Of a stretch of DNA of 64,000 nucleotides, positions 26,605 through 36,169 are shown one piece after another. Source of the DNA: Mesorhizobium shangrilense. GTDB taxonomy: Bacteria; Pseudomonadota; Alphaproteobacteria; Rhizobiales; Rhizobiaceae. The notes beneath the pieces were generated by a model. The model made no database searches. It saw only the letters and a list, made by a program, of their open reading frames with translations, and was not told the DNA's origin. The stretch covers positions 3,663,501 through 3,727,500 of the forward strand of contig NZ_JAQGPN010000001.1 in NCBI RefSeq assembly GCF_028826155.1, in the 5' to 3' direction. Each line of letters begins with the position of its first letter. The first letter of the stretch is position 1. Made by a program: the position numbers and the translations under genes.

Positions 26605-27594
26605 TCACGCCTGCTGGATCGCCGAGACTTGCCACTCGCCGCCCTTCGGGCGAACGAAGGTCCACAGTTCTGTCGTCTCGGTCGGCTCGTCGGCATCGCC
26701 GTCAACAACCGCGCCCGTCTGCCTGTCGCGGACGACGTCGCGCGACTCGTAGTTCAGGGCAGCCGTCGCGAACTCACGATCACCCTCGCTCCAGGCTTCT
26801 GCAATATCGGCCTGCAGCAGCTTGACATCGGTGACCTCGTTGCGGACTCCGTTCTGGGCGTTTTCGGCCAGTTCCTCGGAGAGGTAGGACACGATCTCGG
26901 GGGTCGTCAGGCGGCGCATGGCGGCATGGTCCTCGCGGCCGAAGGCCTCCTGGACTTCCGTCAGCATCCGCTCGAACGTGTTGAGGTCCGCCTCCTCGAG
27001 AGAGATGTCCTCGCTGACAGGCGCGGCCTGAGCCGGCGCTTGGGCGCCGCCACCGCCGAAGCTGGGGACGCGGAAGCCGCCGATGTTGCCGCCCGGCTCA
27101 CCCGGCGCACCGTTGCGCGCCATGCCGGCCGGACTGCCTGCGCCGGCCAGCGCCGGTTGCTGCTGCTGGCGCGAGCGGAAGAAGCGCAGCGCGAGCATCA
27201 CCAGGCCACCGATCAGCAGCACTTGCAGCAGAAGGCCGAACATGCCGGCGAGACCGCCGAGGCCCTGCCCCATCAGCAGGCCGATCAGGCCGCCGAGCGC
27301 GAGACCCTTGAGCATCGTACCGCCGAAGCCGTTCATGAAACCGGGGCGCTGCGGACCCGCCGGGGTCTGGCGCGCCGCACTGTTCGTGTTGGTGTTGGGC
27401 GTCATCGAACGATCGACGGGAGCGGTCTGCTGAGGCGCGGTCCGGGTCGGCGGCGCCGACTGGAAGGTCTTTGTGCCGCGGCTGCCGAAGCTCCCTCCAC
27501 GGCGCGCTTCCGCATGGTCGATGGCGATCATGGAGAAAGCCATGAACAGAACTGCAAACAGCGGGGCACAGCGCCACGCGCGCGACAATTGCAT
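26605..27594 (-). CDS. Tim44-like domain protein, membrane anchored
   Basis: A 329-aa protein with a signal or anchor segment (residues 1-29, ending DHAEA), a Gln/Pro/Thr-rich linker, a Gly-rich double membrane segment (about 96-137, GLALGGLIGLLMGQGLGG) and a C-terminal Tim44-like domain (about 185-329, FERMLTEVQEAFGREDHAAM and onward). Alphaproteobacterial Tim44-like proteins are inner-membrane proteins related to mitochondrial Tim44/MRPL45; their role is unclear (possible membrane protein biogenesis). It runs opposite to and interrupts the methylcrotonyl-CoA carboxylase cluster. Confidence 0.88.
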   Translation of the reverse strand: MQLSRAWRCAPLFAVLFMAFSMIAIDHAEARRGGSFGSRGTKTFQSAPPTRTAPQQTAPVDRSMTPNTNTNSAARQTPAGPQRPGFMNGFGGTMLKGLALGGLIGLLMGQGLGGLAGMFGLLLQVLLIGGLVMLALRFFRSRQQQQPALAGAGSPAGMARNGAPGEPGGNIGGFRVPSFGGGGAQAPAQAAPVSEDISLEEADLNTFERMLTEVQEAFGREDHAAMRRLTTPEIVSYLSEELAENAQNGVRNEVTDVKLLQADIAEAWSEGDREFATAALNYESRDVVRDRQTGAVVDGDADEPTETTELWTFVRPKGGEWQVSAIQQA

Positions 27595-27875
27595 CGGTAC
27601 TTTCCTCGTATGTTGGTCCGTCGCTCCCGATATGGGATGCCACCAGCGAGATTTCAGCCCCCGAAGTCGCTGTCAACCAACAAATGCATACAGTTGACGC
27701 ATTGTGATGGCGCGAAACCGCTTGCGGCCAGCCTGCGCCCTCGTACCTGCGACGCGGCAACGCCATCCCGCCATCAGTTGTCAGGAGGCCGATCGCCCAA
27801 AGTAGGCGGGCGTTTGCGCGCCCGCCGCACCGAGCCTAGCATGAACGCGGCGGAGCTGGGCTGATGGAGGATGCG

Positions 27876-28634
27876 ATGATTGGCAAGTTCTTCTGGTACG
27901 AGCTGATGACGAAGGATGTGTCCGCAGCCGAGGATTTCTACAAGAAGGTTGTCGGCTGGAACTCCGAGCCGTTTCAAGGCGCCGGCATGCCCTACATCGT
28001 CGTGAAGGCAGGCGACCGCGGCGTCGGCGGCATCATGGCGTTGCCCGAAGAGGCCGCGAAGATGGGCATGCCGCCCGCCTGGCTGGGTTACATCCACACC
28101 GACGATGTCGATGCGCGAACACGGAGCATCAGGGAGGCAGGCGGCGCCGTGCACCGCGAGCCGAGCGACATCCCCGGCGTAGGGCGCTTCTCGGTCGTGG
28201 CCGACCCGCAGGGCGGCGTTTTCATGCTGCTGCAGCCCACCGGACCCGACCAGCCGCCGGCCCCGCCGATGACTCCCGGCCACATCGGCTGGAACGAATA
28301 CATGGCCGACGACTGGGAACAGGCCTTCGCCTTCTATTCGAAGCAGTTCGGCTGGACAAAGGACCAGAGCGTCGACATGGGCGAAATGGGCACCTACCAG
28401 CTCATCGCCGCAGGCGGCGAGCCCATGGGCGGCATGATGAATCGGCCGCCGCACGTCCCGGTCAACTGGGGTTTCTACTTCATCGTCGAGGGGATCGACG
28501 CGGCAGCGAAACGCGCCACCGACAACGGTGGCAAGACCATCATGGGCCCCATGGAAGTTCCCGGGGGGCAGTGGGTGGTCAATTGCGTCGACCCGCAGGG
28601 CGCGCATTTTTCATTGCTTAGCAACACCAAATAG
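27876..28634 (+). CDS. VOC (glyoxalase/dioxygenase-fold) family protein, two domains
   Basis: A 252-aa protein of two tandem vicinal-oxygen-chelate domains: GKFFWYELMTKDVSAAEDFYKKVVGW (residues 3-28) and the parallel HIGWNEYMADDWEQAFAFYSKQFGW (about 137-161). It belongs to the COG3324-like group with no assigned substrate. The start at 27876 is preferred to 27864 because GGAGG at 27866-27870 overlaps the earlier codon and stands five bases before this ATG. The carboxylase alpha gene begins 10 bases after its stop, suggesting cotranscription. Confidence 0.88.
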   Translation: MIGKFFWYELMTKDVSAAEDFYKKVVGWNSEPFQGAGMPYIVVKAGDRGVGGIMALPEEAAKMGMPPAWLGYIHTDDVDARTRSIREAGGAVHREPSDIPGVGRFSVVADPQGGVFMLLQPTGPDQPPAPPMTPGHIGWNEYMADDWEQAFAFYSKQFGWTKDQSVDMGEMGTYQLIAAGGEPMGGMMNRPPHVPVNWGFYFIVEGIDAAAKRATDNGGKTIMGPMEVPGGQWVVNCVDPQGAHFSLLSNTK

Positions 28635-28644
28635 CAGGGGCTGC

Positions 28645-30543
28645 ATGTTCTCGAAGATCCTGATCGCCAATCGCGGCGAGATCGCCGTCCGCATCGTCCG
28701 CACCGCCCGGAGAATGGGCATCGCAACGGTTGCGGTCTATTCCGACGCGGATGCGAAGGCGCTCCATGTGGCGGAAGCCGATGAGGCGGTGCATATCGGC
28801 CCCTCGCCGGTCGCCGATAGCTACCTGCGGGCCGACAGGATCATCGCCGCCGCCCTGGCGACAGGGGCCGAGGCGATCCATCCGGGATACGGCTTCCTGT
28901 CGGAAAATCCCGATTTCGTCGATCAGGTCACCGCCGCCGGACTGGTCTTCATCGGTCCGTCGGCGGCCGCCATTCGCGCCATGGGTCTGAAGGACGCGGC
29001 CAAGCGGCTGATGGAGGAAGCCGGCGTGCCCGTCGTCCCGGGATATCACGGCGAGGCGCAGGATGATGGACTGCTCGCCGGGAAGGCAGCCGAAATCGGG
29101 TATCCGGTGCTGATCAAGGCTCGGGCCGGCGGCGGCGGCAAGGGCATGCGGCGCGTCGACCGTACGGACGATTTCGCCGAAGCGCTTGCCGGTGCGAGGC
29201 GCGAGGCGAAGGGGGCCTTTGGCGACGACAGCGTGCTGGTGGAAAAGTATGTCGAGAAGCCGCGCCACATCGAAGTGCAGGTGTTCGGCGACAACCACGG
29301 CGACGCCGTTCACCTGTTCGAGCGGGACTGCTCGGCGCAGCGCCGACACCAGAAGGTGATCGAGGAGGCCCCCGCGCCGGGGATGACCATGGAGATGAGG
29401 CGCGCCATGACGGAAGCCGCGGTGACGGCCGCCAAGGCGATCGCCTATTCCGGCGCCGGCACGATTGAGTTCATCGTCGATGCCTCGGAAGGGCTGCGAC
29501 CGGACCGCTTCTGGTTCATGGAAATGAATACCCGGCTGCAGGTCGAGCATCCCGTGACCGAGATGGTGACGGGGGTGGACCTTGTCGAATGGCAACTGCG
29601 CGTGGCCTATGGCGAACGGCTGCCCAAGACGCAGGAGGAAATCGCGCTCAACGGCCACGCCTTCGAGGCGCGCGTTTATGCCGAGGATGCGTCGAAAGGT
29701 TTCCTTCCGGCGATCGGTACGCTCCATCACCTCTCGTTTCCCATCGATTCCGCCCGCGGCACGACGATGCGGATCGAAACGGGCGTGCGCGCCGGGGATT
29801 CGATCTCGCCCTTCTACGATCCCATGATCGCCAAAATGGTCGTTCATGGACCGGACCGCCGGCAGGCGCTGAACGGGCTGGCGGAGGCGCTGGCAGGCGT
29901 CCAGGTTGCCGGCTCGGTCACCAATGTCGGCTTCCTGCATGCCCTGGCGACCGATGCCGACTTCGCCGCGGGCGACGTGGATACTGGCCTGATCGGCCGC
30001 AAGCAGGAAGCCTTAACCACGGTCGACAGGCCGTCGCAGCACGCCATCTCGCAGGCGATGCTCGCCGCGGCCCAGTTCGGCAACGCGCAAGCGGACGGCG
30101 ACCCTTGGGGCGCGCTTGCCGGCTATGCGCATTTTCATCCGATCGCGCGCAAGGTGACCCTGGGCTTCGGCGAGGAAAAGCTCGACGCCCAGCTCACCTA
30201 TGACGGCAAGCCTTCTTCAAACGCGGCGCTGTGGCCGGGGCACGTCACGGTCTTCGAGCGCGGCAACGCCTTCACCTTCTCGATCCCCGATCCCTTCGCC
30301 GAGGCGGCGGAGGCGGGCAGCGCCCATGGCTCGATGCGAGCGCCGATGCCGGGGCTGGTCAAGATCGTGCGCGCCGCGGCGGGTGATACGGTTGCCAAGG
30401 GCCAACCGCTCCTCGTGCTCGAAGCCATGAAGATGGAGCACACCATCGCCGCCGCCCATGACGGCGTCATCGCGGAGATCGCCGCCAACGGCTCTCAGGT
30501 GACCGAAGGCACGGTGCTCGTGCGGTTTGCGGAAGAGGCCTGA
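28645..30543 (+). CDS. mccA: Methylcrotonyl-CoA carboxylase, biotin carboxylase/BCCP (alpha) subunit
   Basis: A 632-aa biotin carboxylase with a fused biotin carrier domain. The N-terminal FSKILIANRGEIAVRIVRT, ATP-binding KARAGGGGKGMR, the biotin carboxylase signature FMEMNTRLQVEHPVTEMVTG and the C-terminal carrier motif VLEAMKMEHTI (biotinylated Lys) are in order. It is assigned as the partner of the beta subunit at 24908 because the dehydrogenase, beta and alpha genes lie in one cluster. Propionyl-CoA carboxylase alpha is a different gene at 32134. Confidence 0.9.
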   Translation: MFSKILIANRGEIAVRIVRTARRMGIATVAVYSDADAKALHVAEADEAVHIGPSPVADSYLRADRIIAAALATGAEAIHPGYGFLSENPDFVDQVTAAGLVFIGPSAAAIRAMGLKDAAKRLMEEAGVPVVPGYHGEAQDDGLLAGKAAEIGYPVLIKARAGGGGKGMRRVDRTDDFAEALAGARREAKGAFGDDSVLVEKYVEKPRHIEVQVFGDNHGDAVHLFERDCSAQRRHQKVIEEAPAPGMTMEMRRAMTEAAVTAAKAIAYSGAGTIEFIVDASEGLRPDRFWFMEMNTRLQVEHPVTEMVTGVDLVEWQLRVAYGERLPKTQEEIALNGHAFEARVYAEDASKGFLPAIGTLHHLSFPIDSARGTTMRIETGVRAGDSISPFYDPMIAKMVVHGPDRRQALNGLAEALAGVQVAGSVTNVGFLHALATDADFAAGDVDTGLIGRKQEALTTVDRPSQHAISQAMLAAAQFGNAQADGDPWGALAGYAHFHPIARKVTLGFGEEKLDAQLTYDGKPSSNAALWPGHVTVFERGNAFTFSIPDPFAEAAEAGSAHGSMRAPMPGLVKIVRAAAGDTVAKGQPLLVLEAMKMEHTIAAAHDGVIAEIAANGSQVTEGTVLVRFAEEA

Positions 30544-30550
30544 ACCTCTA

Positions 30551-30574
30551 CGCCTGCACGCCTGCACGCCTGCA
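30551..30574. repeat. Three tandem copies of CGCCTGCA
   Basis: The 8-bp unit CGCCTGCA is repeated three times without error right after the mccA stop, in the 68-bp gap convergent with the APC permease gene. A short slippage-prone repeat; no function is evident. Confidence 0.8.
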
Positions 30575-30611
30575 CCGCAGGGAAAGGCAGTTCACCGGAG
30601 GGCGTGACAGT

Positions 30612-32027
30612 TCAGTTCACCGGCCCTCCGCCTCCGATCTCCTCCATGACCGGCTCCGACGGGATCACGCCGGTGCGTCGGTTGATCATCACCGTCACCA
30701 GCCAGAGCACGACGCCGATGGCAAGCAGCACTCCGGCAATGACGTACTGCTCCGGATTGCGTCCGGTCCACGGCCCGACGAGGAAGCCGCAACAGATAGC
30801 GCCCAGGACCGGCAGCGCCGTCGGCGCCGTGAAATGTTCATGCGGGACCTTGTCCTTGCGCAGGACCAGCACCGCTACGTTCACCACGGTGAAGACGCAC
30901 AGCAGCAGCAGCGCGGTCGTGCCGCCGAGCTGCGGCACCGTGCCGACGAACGTGATCAGGCCGAAGGCCAGAAGCGTCGTGAAGGCGATCGCAATGTAAG
31001 GGGTGCGCCGGCTCGTATGAACCTTGCCGAGCACCGGCGGCAGCACATGCTCGCGGCTCATGCCGTAGACCAGCCGACTCGCCATCAGCATGTTGATCAG
31101 CGCCGTGTTGGCGACCGCGAACATGGTGATGAAGGCGAAGACGCCGATCGGAAAATTCGGCGCGCCGGCGGCCACGACCTTGAGCAGCGGCGCCTCGCCC
31201 TCGCCGAGTTCCGCGGGCGCGACGAGCGTTACCGCCGAGATCGACACAAGCATGTAGATCAGTCCGGTGAGCAGCAGTCCGATCAGCAGTATCTTTGGAA
31301 AAATCCGCGAGGGTTCCTGCGTTTCCTCGGCCATGTTCACCGAGTCCTCGAAGCCGACCATCGCGAAGAAGGCCAGCGTCGTTGCAGCGATGACCGGCCA
31401 TACGGGGCTTTGTCCCTCCGGCGTATGGAATTCGGTGATGCGGGAGACGTCCCCCTGCCCGGCGCCGATTGCCCAGAGACCGATAACGATGACGATGAGC
31501 AGGCCGGACAGTTCGATGCAGGTGAGCACCACGTTGGTTTTGACGCTCTCGCCGACGCCGCGGAAGTTGATCGCCGCGACGATCGCCATGAACAGCAAGC
31601 CAAGGAAAATGGTGCCTGCGCCTTCTTCGAGCCCCAGCCCGAACGCGCTCGAAAAGTTCACCGCAAACGCTCGCGAGGCCGTCGATGCGGACGTGATCCC
31701 CGAGCACATGACGGCGAAGGCGACGATGAAGGTCACGAAATGGATACCGAACGCCTTGTGCGCATAAAGCGCAGCCCCGGCGGCTTGCGGATATTTGGTG
31801 ACCAGCTCGAGGTAGCTGAACGCCGTGATCAGCGCGACGACAAACGCCACGAGAAAGGGCAGCCAGACAGCGCCGCCGACCTGCTTGGCCACCTGGCCCG
31901 TCAGGGCATAGATGCCTGTGCCCAGAATGTCGCCGACGATGAAGAGCAGCAAGAGCCAAGGGCCCATGGCCCGATGGAGAGTTGGCTCGGCTTGCTGCGC
32001 TGCCGCAGCCTTGTCGGCGTCCATCAT
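30612..32027 (-). CDS. APC-family amino acid permease
   Basis: A 471-aa inner-membrane transporter of the amino acid-polyamine-organocation superfamily. About 12 hydrophobic segments are visible. The first is MGPWLLLLFIVGDILGTGIYALTG, with the GTGIY turn typical of the substrate site, and the conserved FFAMVGFEDSVNMAEETQEPSR matches the central APC loop. The start at 32027 is chosen over 32066 because GAGG precedes it by seven bases. It lies between the two acyl-CoA carboxylase alpha genes, so import of a branched-chain or other propionyl-yielding amino acid is plausible but not shown. Confidence 0.9.
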   Translation of the reverse strand: MMDADKAAAAQQAEPTLHRAMGPWLLLLFIVGDILGTGIYALTGQVAKQVGGAVWLPFLVAFVVALITAFSYLELVTKYPQAAGAALYAHKAFGIHFVTFIVAFAVMCSGITSASTASRAFAVNFSSAFGLGLEEGAGTIFLGLLFMAIVAAINFRGVGESVKTNVVLTCIELSGLLIVIVIGLWAIGAGQGDVSRITEFHTPEGQSPVWPVIAATTLAFFAMVGFEDSVNMAEETQEPSRIFPKILLIGLLLTGLIYMLVSISAVTLVAPAELGEGEAPLLKVVAAGAPNFPIGVFAFITMFAVANTALINMLMASRLVYGMSREHVLPPVLGKVHTSRRTPYIAIAFTTLLAFGLITFVGTVPQLGGTTALLLLCVFTVVNVAVLVLRKDKVPHEHFTAPTALPVLGAICCGFLVGPWTGRNPEQYVIAGVLLAIGVVLWLVTVMINRRTGVIPSEPVMEEIGGGGPVN

Positions 32028-32133
32028 GGTGCGTCCTCGTTCGATGACAAGACCACCCAAGCCCACCCAGGACTATGGAACAGCTGTCGACGAAGTCAAA
32101 CCGCTTGACGCTTCGCGCGCCGCGCCATCGCGC

Positions 32134-34146
32134 CTAGGCGAATTCCATTATGATTGCGTCGACCGCCAGGCTGTCGCCCGGCCTGGCCTTGATGCTCGCA
32201 ACGGTGACGTCGCGCTCGGCGCGCAGAACGTTCTCCATCTTCATCGCCTCGACAACCGCCAGCGTCTCCCCTGCCTTGACCTCCTGTCCCTCGGCGACGG
32301 CGATCGAAACGACCATGCCCGGCATGGGGCACAGGAGCAGGTTCGAGGTGTCAGGCGGCGTCTTCACCGGCATCAGCCTGTCCAGCGCCGCCGTTGCCGC
32401 CAGCATCGCACGGGCAATGACCGACATGCCCTGCCAGTCGATCCTGACGCCGTTGAGCACCGGACGGATCTGCGCCGACACACGCCTTTCGCCGACCTTG
32501 CCGTGCCAGACTGCCTCTCCCGGCCTCCAGTCGGACTGAATGGTGAGGATCCTGCCCCCGTCGACCGAGACGTCCACCTCCATCGGCACCGAAACCATGC
32601 CCTCGAGGACTGCGACGGGCAGGAAGTCCGTCCCGATCCTGACTTCCCAGTCTCGCTTGAGCGCGCCGGCGTGCGGAGCCAACCGCCCTGAAAGACGGTC
32701 CAGTCGGTCCCGGCGCACCAGCTCTACAGCCAGCGCGATCGCTGCCAGGACAGCGCGCTCCTCGCCGTCGGGTGAGACGGGCGCAAAGCCGTCTGGATAC
32801 TCTTCCGCGATGAAACCGGTGGACAGGCGTCCCTCGCGCCAGCGCGGGTGGCGCATCAGGGTCGCAAGGAAGGGGATGTTGTGCTCGATGCCGTCGACGA
32901 CGAATTTGTCGAGCGCATCCGACATGGCGTCGATCGCAGCCTCCCTGGTCGGCGCCCTGGTGCATAGCTTGGCGATCATCGGATCGTAGAACATCGAGAT
33001 TTCGGAGCCCTCGGTAACGCCGGTGTCGTTGCGCACGGTCACGTCCCCGAACCGGCCCTCCTCCGGCGGCCGATACCTTGTCAGCCGGCCGATCGACGGC
33101 AGGAAGTTGCGGTACGGGTCTTCAGCGTAAAGCCGGCTCTCGATTGCCCAACCGTCCAGTCTGACGTCGCCCTGCTTGATCCTGAGCTTCTCGCCGGCCG
33201 CGACGCGGATCATCTGTTCGACCAGATCGATGCCGGTGACGAGCTCCGTGACCGGATGTTCGACCTGCAATCTCGTATTCATTTCAAGGAAGTAGAAGTT
33301 CTTGTCGCGATCGACGATGAATTCGACGGTCCCGGCGCTCTGGTAATCGACGGCTTTGGCAAGCGCCACTGCCTGCTCGCCCATCGCACGGCGCGTCTTC
33401 TCGTCCAGAAAGGGCGACGGCGCCTCCTCGACTACCTTCTGGTTTCGCCGCTGGATTGAGCATTCCCGCTCGCCCAAATAGATCGCGTTGCCGTGCGCAT
33501 CCGCCAGCACCTGTATCTCGATGTGGCGCGGCTCGGTGACGAATTTCTCGATGAACACGCGATCGTCGCCGAAGGAACTCTTCGCCTCCGAACGCGCACG
33601 CTCAAAGCCGTCACGCACTTCCTCCCTGGACCATGCGATGCGCATACCCTTGCCGCCGCCTCCGGCGGAAGCCTTGATCATGACCGGGTAGCCGATTTCG
33701 CCGGCGATCGTCTCAGCGTGGTCCGCATCCTCGATCACCCCGAGATGTCCAGGAACGGTCGAAACCTTGGCGGCGTTGGCGAACTTTTTTGATTCGATCT
33801 TGTCGCCCATCGCCTCGATCGCCCTGGGTTTCGGCCCGATGAAGACAATGCCCTCCTTCTCCAGCGCCGCGCAGAACGAGGCGCGCTCCGACAGGAAGCC
33901 GTAGCCGGGATGGACCGCCTCCGCGCCGGTCGCCTTGCAGGCGTCGATGATCTTCTCCTGCACCAGATAGCTCTGCGCGGCGGCCGGAGGTCCGATGTGC
34001 ACCGCCTCGTCCGCCATCTCGACATGAACGGCGTCGCGATCGGCATCCGAGTAGACGGCCACCGTCGCGATGCCCATCTTACCGGCGGTCCTGATGACAC
34101 GGCAGGCGATCTCGCCGCGATTGGCGATGAGGATTTTCTTGAACAT
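32134..34146 (-). CDS. pccA: Propionyl-CoA carboxylase, biotin carboxylase/BCCP (alpha) subunit
   Basis: A 670-aa biotin carboxylase with BT and carrier domains. FKKILIANRGEIACRVIRTAG opens the protein, KASAGGGGKGMRIAW is the ATP loop, FLEMNTRLQVEHPVTELVTGIDLVEQM the carboxylase signature, and VVEAMKMENVLRA holds the biotinyl Lys. Length and the PccA-like middle domain (LMRHPRWREGRLSTGFIAEEYP) fit propionyl-CoA carboxylase alpha, which makes methylmalonyl-CoA from propionyl-CoA. The beta subunit gene is not in this window, whereas in many relatives it is nearby. Confidence 0.92.
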   Translation of the reverse strand: MFKKILIANRGEIACRVIRTAGKMGIATVAVYSDADRDAVHVEMADEAVHIGPPAAAQSYLVQEKIIDACKATGAEAVHPGYGFLSERASFCAALEKEGIVFIGPKPRAIEAMGDKIESKKFANAAKVSTVPGHLGVIEDADHAETIAGEIGYPVMIKASAGGGGKGMRIAWSREEVRDGFERARSEAKSSFGDDRVFIEKFVTEPRHIEIQVLADAHGNAIYLGERECSIQRRNQKVVEEAPSPFLDEKTRRAMGEQAVALAKAVDYQSAGTVEFIVDRDKNFYFLEMNTRLQVEHPVTELVTGIDLVEQMIRVAAGEKLRIKQGDVRLDGWAIESRLYAEDPYRNFLPSIGRLTRYRPPEEGRFGDVTVRNDTGVTEGSEISMFYDPMIAKLCTRAPTREAAIDAMSDALDKFVVDGIEHNIPFLATLMRHPRWREGRLSTGFIAEEYPDGFAPVSPDGEERAVLAAIALAVELVRRDRLDRLSGRLAPHAGALKRDWEVRIGTDFLPVAVLEGMVSVPMEVDVSVDGGRILTIQSDWRPGEAVWHGKVGERRVSAQIRPVLNGVRIDWQGMSVIARAMLAATAALDRLMPVKTPPDTSNLLLCPMPGMVVSIAVAEGQEVKAGETLAVVEAMKMENVLRAERDVTVASIKARPGDSLAVDAIIMEFA

Positions 34147-34290
34147 GGGCGCGCGATCCTCCGTAGGCCGAACCTTGAATGAGCAACACGGGTGTGGTCA
34201 AGAACGAGGGCGCTCGATCGCTGGCCCGGGCGTTCCGATGGCGCGCCGACGCACCATGGCCAGTTCTGATCCGATCACGATGCAGTCGTC

Positions 34291-34776
34291 ATGAACCAGC
34301 CAAGCATATATGTCGATGCCGATGCCTGCCCGGTGAAGGAAGAAGCGATCAAGGTCGCCGAACGCCACGGCCTCGTCGTCACCTTCGTCTCCAATGGCGG
34401 GCTTCGTCCCTCGCGCGATCCGATGATAAGGAACGTGGTGGTTTCCAAGGGTGCGGATGCGGCAGACGACTGGATCGTCGAGACGGCCCACCCCAACGAC
34501 ATCGTGGTGACGGCCGACATCCCGCTCGCGGCGCGCTCCGTCACGCTTGGCGCACATGTCCTCGGTCCAACGGGGCGTCCGTTCACGCCCGAGACGATCG
34601 GCATGGCAGTGGCAATGCGCGACTTGAAGCAACACCTGCGCGAAACCGGCGAAAGCAAGGGCTACAATGCAAGTTTTGCACCTGCCGACCGTTCGCGCTT
34701 TCTTGCCGAACTCGACCGGCTGTGCCGGCGGGCACTCAATGCAGCCCCGTCAACCGACGACGGACACGGGGGATGA
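34291..34776 (+). CDS. YaiI/YqxD family protein (DUF188, UPF0178)
   Basis: A 161-aa conserved cytosolic protein. The family signature IYVDADACPVKEEAIKVAERHG is at the N terminus, and DDWIVETAHPNDIVVTADIPLA and GAHVLGPTGRPFT are further conserved acidic and Gly-rich motifs, suggesting a PIN-like nuclease fold. The biological function is unknown. It overlaps the DUF1345 gene by ATGA (34773-34776). Confidence 0.93.
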   Translation: MNQPSIYVDADACPVKEEAIKVAERHGLVVTFVSNGGLRPSRDPMIRNVVVSKGADAADDWIVETAHPNDIVVTADIPLAARSVTLGAHVLGPTGRPFTPETIGMAVAMRDLKQHLRETGESKGYNASFAPADRSRFLAELDRLCRRALNAAPSTDDGHGG

Positions 34777-35510
34777 ACGGCCGCCCGACACGGCATCGTG
34801 CCTTCGCGATCGCCGCGGTCTTGGGCCTGCTGACGTTCGGAACGAGCTTCGCGCTCTCTCTTCCCCAGCCCTACACGCTTGCGGCCAACGTCTACTTCCT
34901 CGCCTACTCGACGCTCGTGCTGATCGAGATGTCCAAGATGTCCGTCCACTATCTCCGCACCAATGCGCGGAGGGAGGATCTGCCTGTCCTGGCAATCTTT
35001 GCCCTCACGCTGCTGGTGGTGGCGGCGGCGATCGCGGCGCTCTTCAATCTGATCAATGCTGCGCGATGCCCCTCGATCCTGGAACTGGTGGTGTCCCTGG
35101 CATCCATTCCGCTCGGCTGGTTCACCATCCAAGCGATGACGGCCGTACACTATGCGCATCTCTACTGGGTTCGTGACGAAGCGGCGGAGGAAGACGGGCC
35201 CGGATCGAGGCGCGCCGGCGGGCTGGAGTTCCCCGGCAAGGCGGCCCCGGTCGGTTTCGATTTTCTCTACTTTGCCGCCACCGTCGGCATGACGGCGCAG
35301 ACGGCGGACACCGCAATCACGTCGTCGGACATGCGCAGGATGGTGCTGATGCACGCCATCGTGTCGTTCTTCTTCAACACCATCATCGTGGCGGCGGCAG
35401 TCAACCTAGCGGTGAGCCGCGGCGATTGCGAGCCACAGGCTTCTGCGGGCGCCTACATTGTTGGCATCGTCGCCAGCGCAACCCCGGTCCGTCTCAGTGG
35501 ATGTCGCTAA
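34773..35510 (+). CDS. DUF1345 domain membrane protein
   Basis: A 245-aa inner-membrane protein with about five hydrophobic segments (for example AIAAVLGLLTFGTSFALSL and LAIFALTLLVVAAAIAALFN) and the DUF1345 segments TVHYAHLYW and GLEFPGKAAPVGFDFLYFAATVGMTAQTAD. Function unknown; a channel-like role was proposed for some relatives only by topology. The start is set by the ATGA overlap with the YaiI-like gene. Both are probably cotranscribed. Confidence 0.9.
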   Translation: MNGRPTRHRAFAIAAVLGLLTFGTSFALSLPQPYTLAANVYFLAYSTLVLIEMSKMSVHYLRTNARREDLPVLAIFALTLLVVAAAIAALFNLINAARCPSILELVVSLASIPLGWFTIQAMTAVHYAHLYWVRDEAAEEDGPGSRRAGGLEFPGKAAPVGFDFLYFAATVGMTAQTADTAITSSDMRRMVLMHAIVSFFFNTIIVAAAVNLAVSRGDCEPQASAGAYIVGIVASATPVRLSGCR

Positions 35511-35666
35511 CGGGATTGCCATCGACATTACAAACCATTTAGTTTCAGATAGTTACGAGATTTCTTGTCGCAAACGGTTGCGATCGGCGGCTTGATGCGA
35601 CATGCTTTCCTGCTTCACCGTCGTGACCGACGACATGTTCCCACTCACAATCTGGAGGTGCGCCGG

Positions 35667-36059
35667 GTGCCGGACAGCACGAGCATTTTCGACGACGAAC
35701 CTGACCTTGACACATTTGGCGGACGCCTTTCCCGCGCGCGGGACGCCGTGGGCCTCACAGCCAAGGAACTGGCGTGGCGCCTCGGCGTGAAGACCGCCAC
35801 AATAAAAGCATGGGAGTGCGACCGCTCCCAGCCCGAGGCCCGTTGCCTGGCAACGCTGGCCGGCCTGCTCAACGTGAGCCTTTCCTGGATGCTGCATGGC
35901 GTTGGGCCATCGCCCGACGAACCTGATACCTCCACGCTGGTCGGCGCGGTCAACTCCCAGCTCGACCGGCTAAAGCTGCTTCATCTGGAAACCGGGCATC
36001 TCATCAATCGCCTCGAGGGTGATCTGGACCGGTTGCGGCAGCCGCTTCCCGCCGAATAA
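35667..36059 (+). CDS. XRE-family helix-turn-helix regulator
   Basis: A 130-aa DNA-binding protein: Cro/C1-type helix-turn-helix at about residues 17-73 (LSRARDAVGLTAKELAWRLGVKTATIKAWE, then LATLAGLLNVSLSWML) and a C-terminal helix (VNSQLDRLKLLHLETGHLINRLEGDLDRL) that looks like a dimerisation coiled coil. The GTG at 35667 is chosen because GGAGG at 35654-35658 stands eight bases before it; an earlier in-frame ATG at 35595 lacks a site. No clear target; the cytochrome gene follows after 110 bases. Confidence 0.85.
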   Translation: MPDSTSIFDDEPDLDTFGGRLSRARDAVGLTAKELAWRLGVKTATIKAWECDRSQPEARCLATLAGLLNVSLSWMLHGVGPSPDEPDTSTLVGAVNSQLDRLKLLHLETGHLINRLEGDLDRLRQPLPAE

Positions 36060-36169
36060 CGCCGCGAGAAGTCGCGCGCCCTGAAACATTCCTGCCTTCC
36101 GGTTCGTAAAAAGAACAACGGGAGCCCGGTAGATCCGTGGCCTCCGCCGACGGCCGGAGGATCGGGAAC

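Noticed and set aside
26179..27864. Long plus-strand frame across the Tim44-like gene
   Set aside because: Shadow; the minus strand encodes a recognisable Tim44-domain protein with signal and membrane segments.
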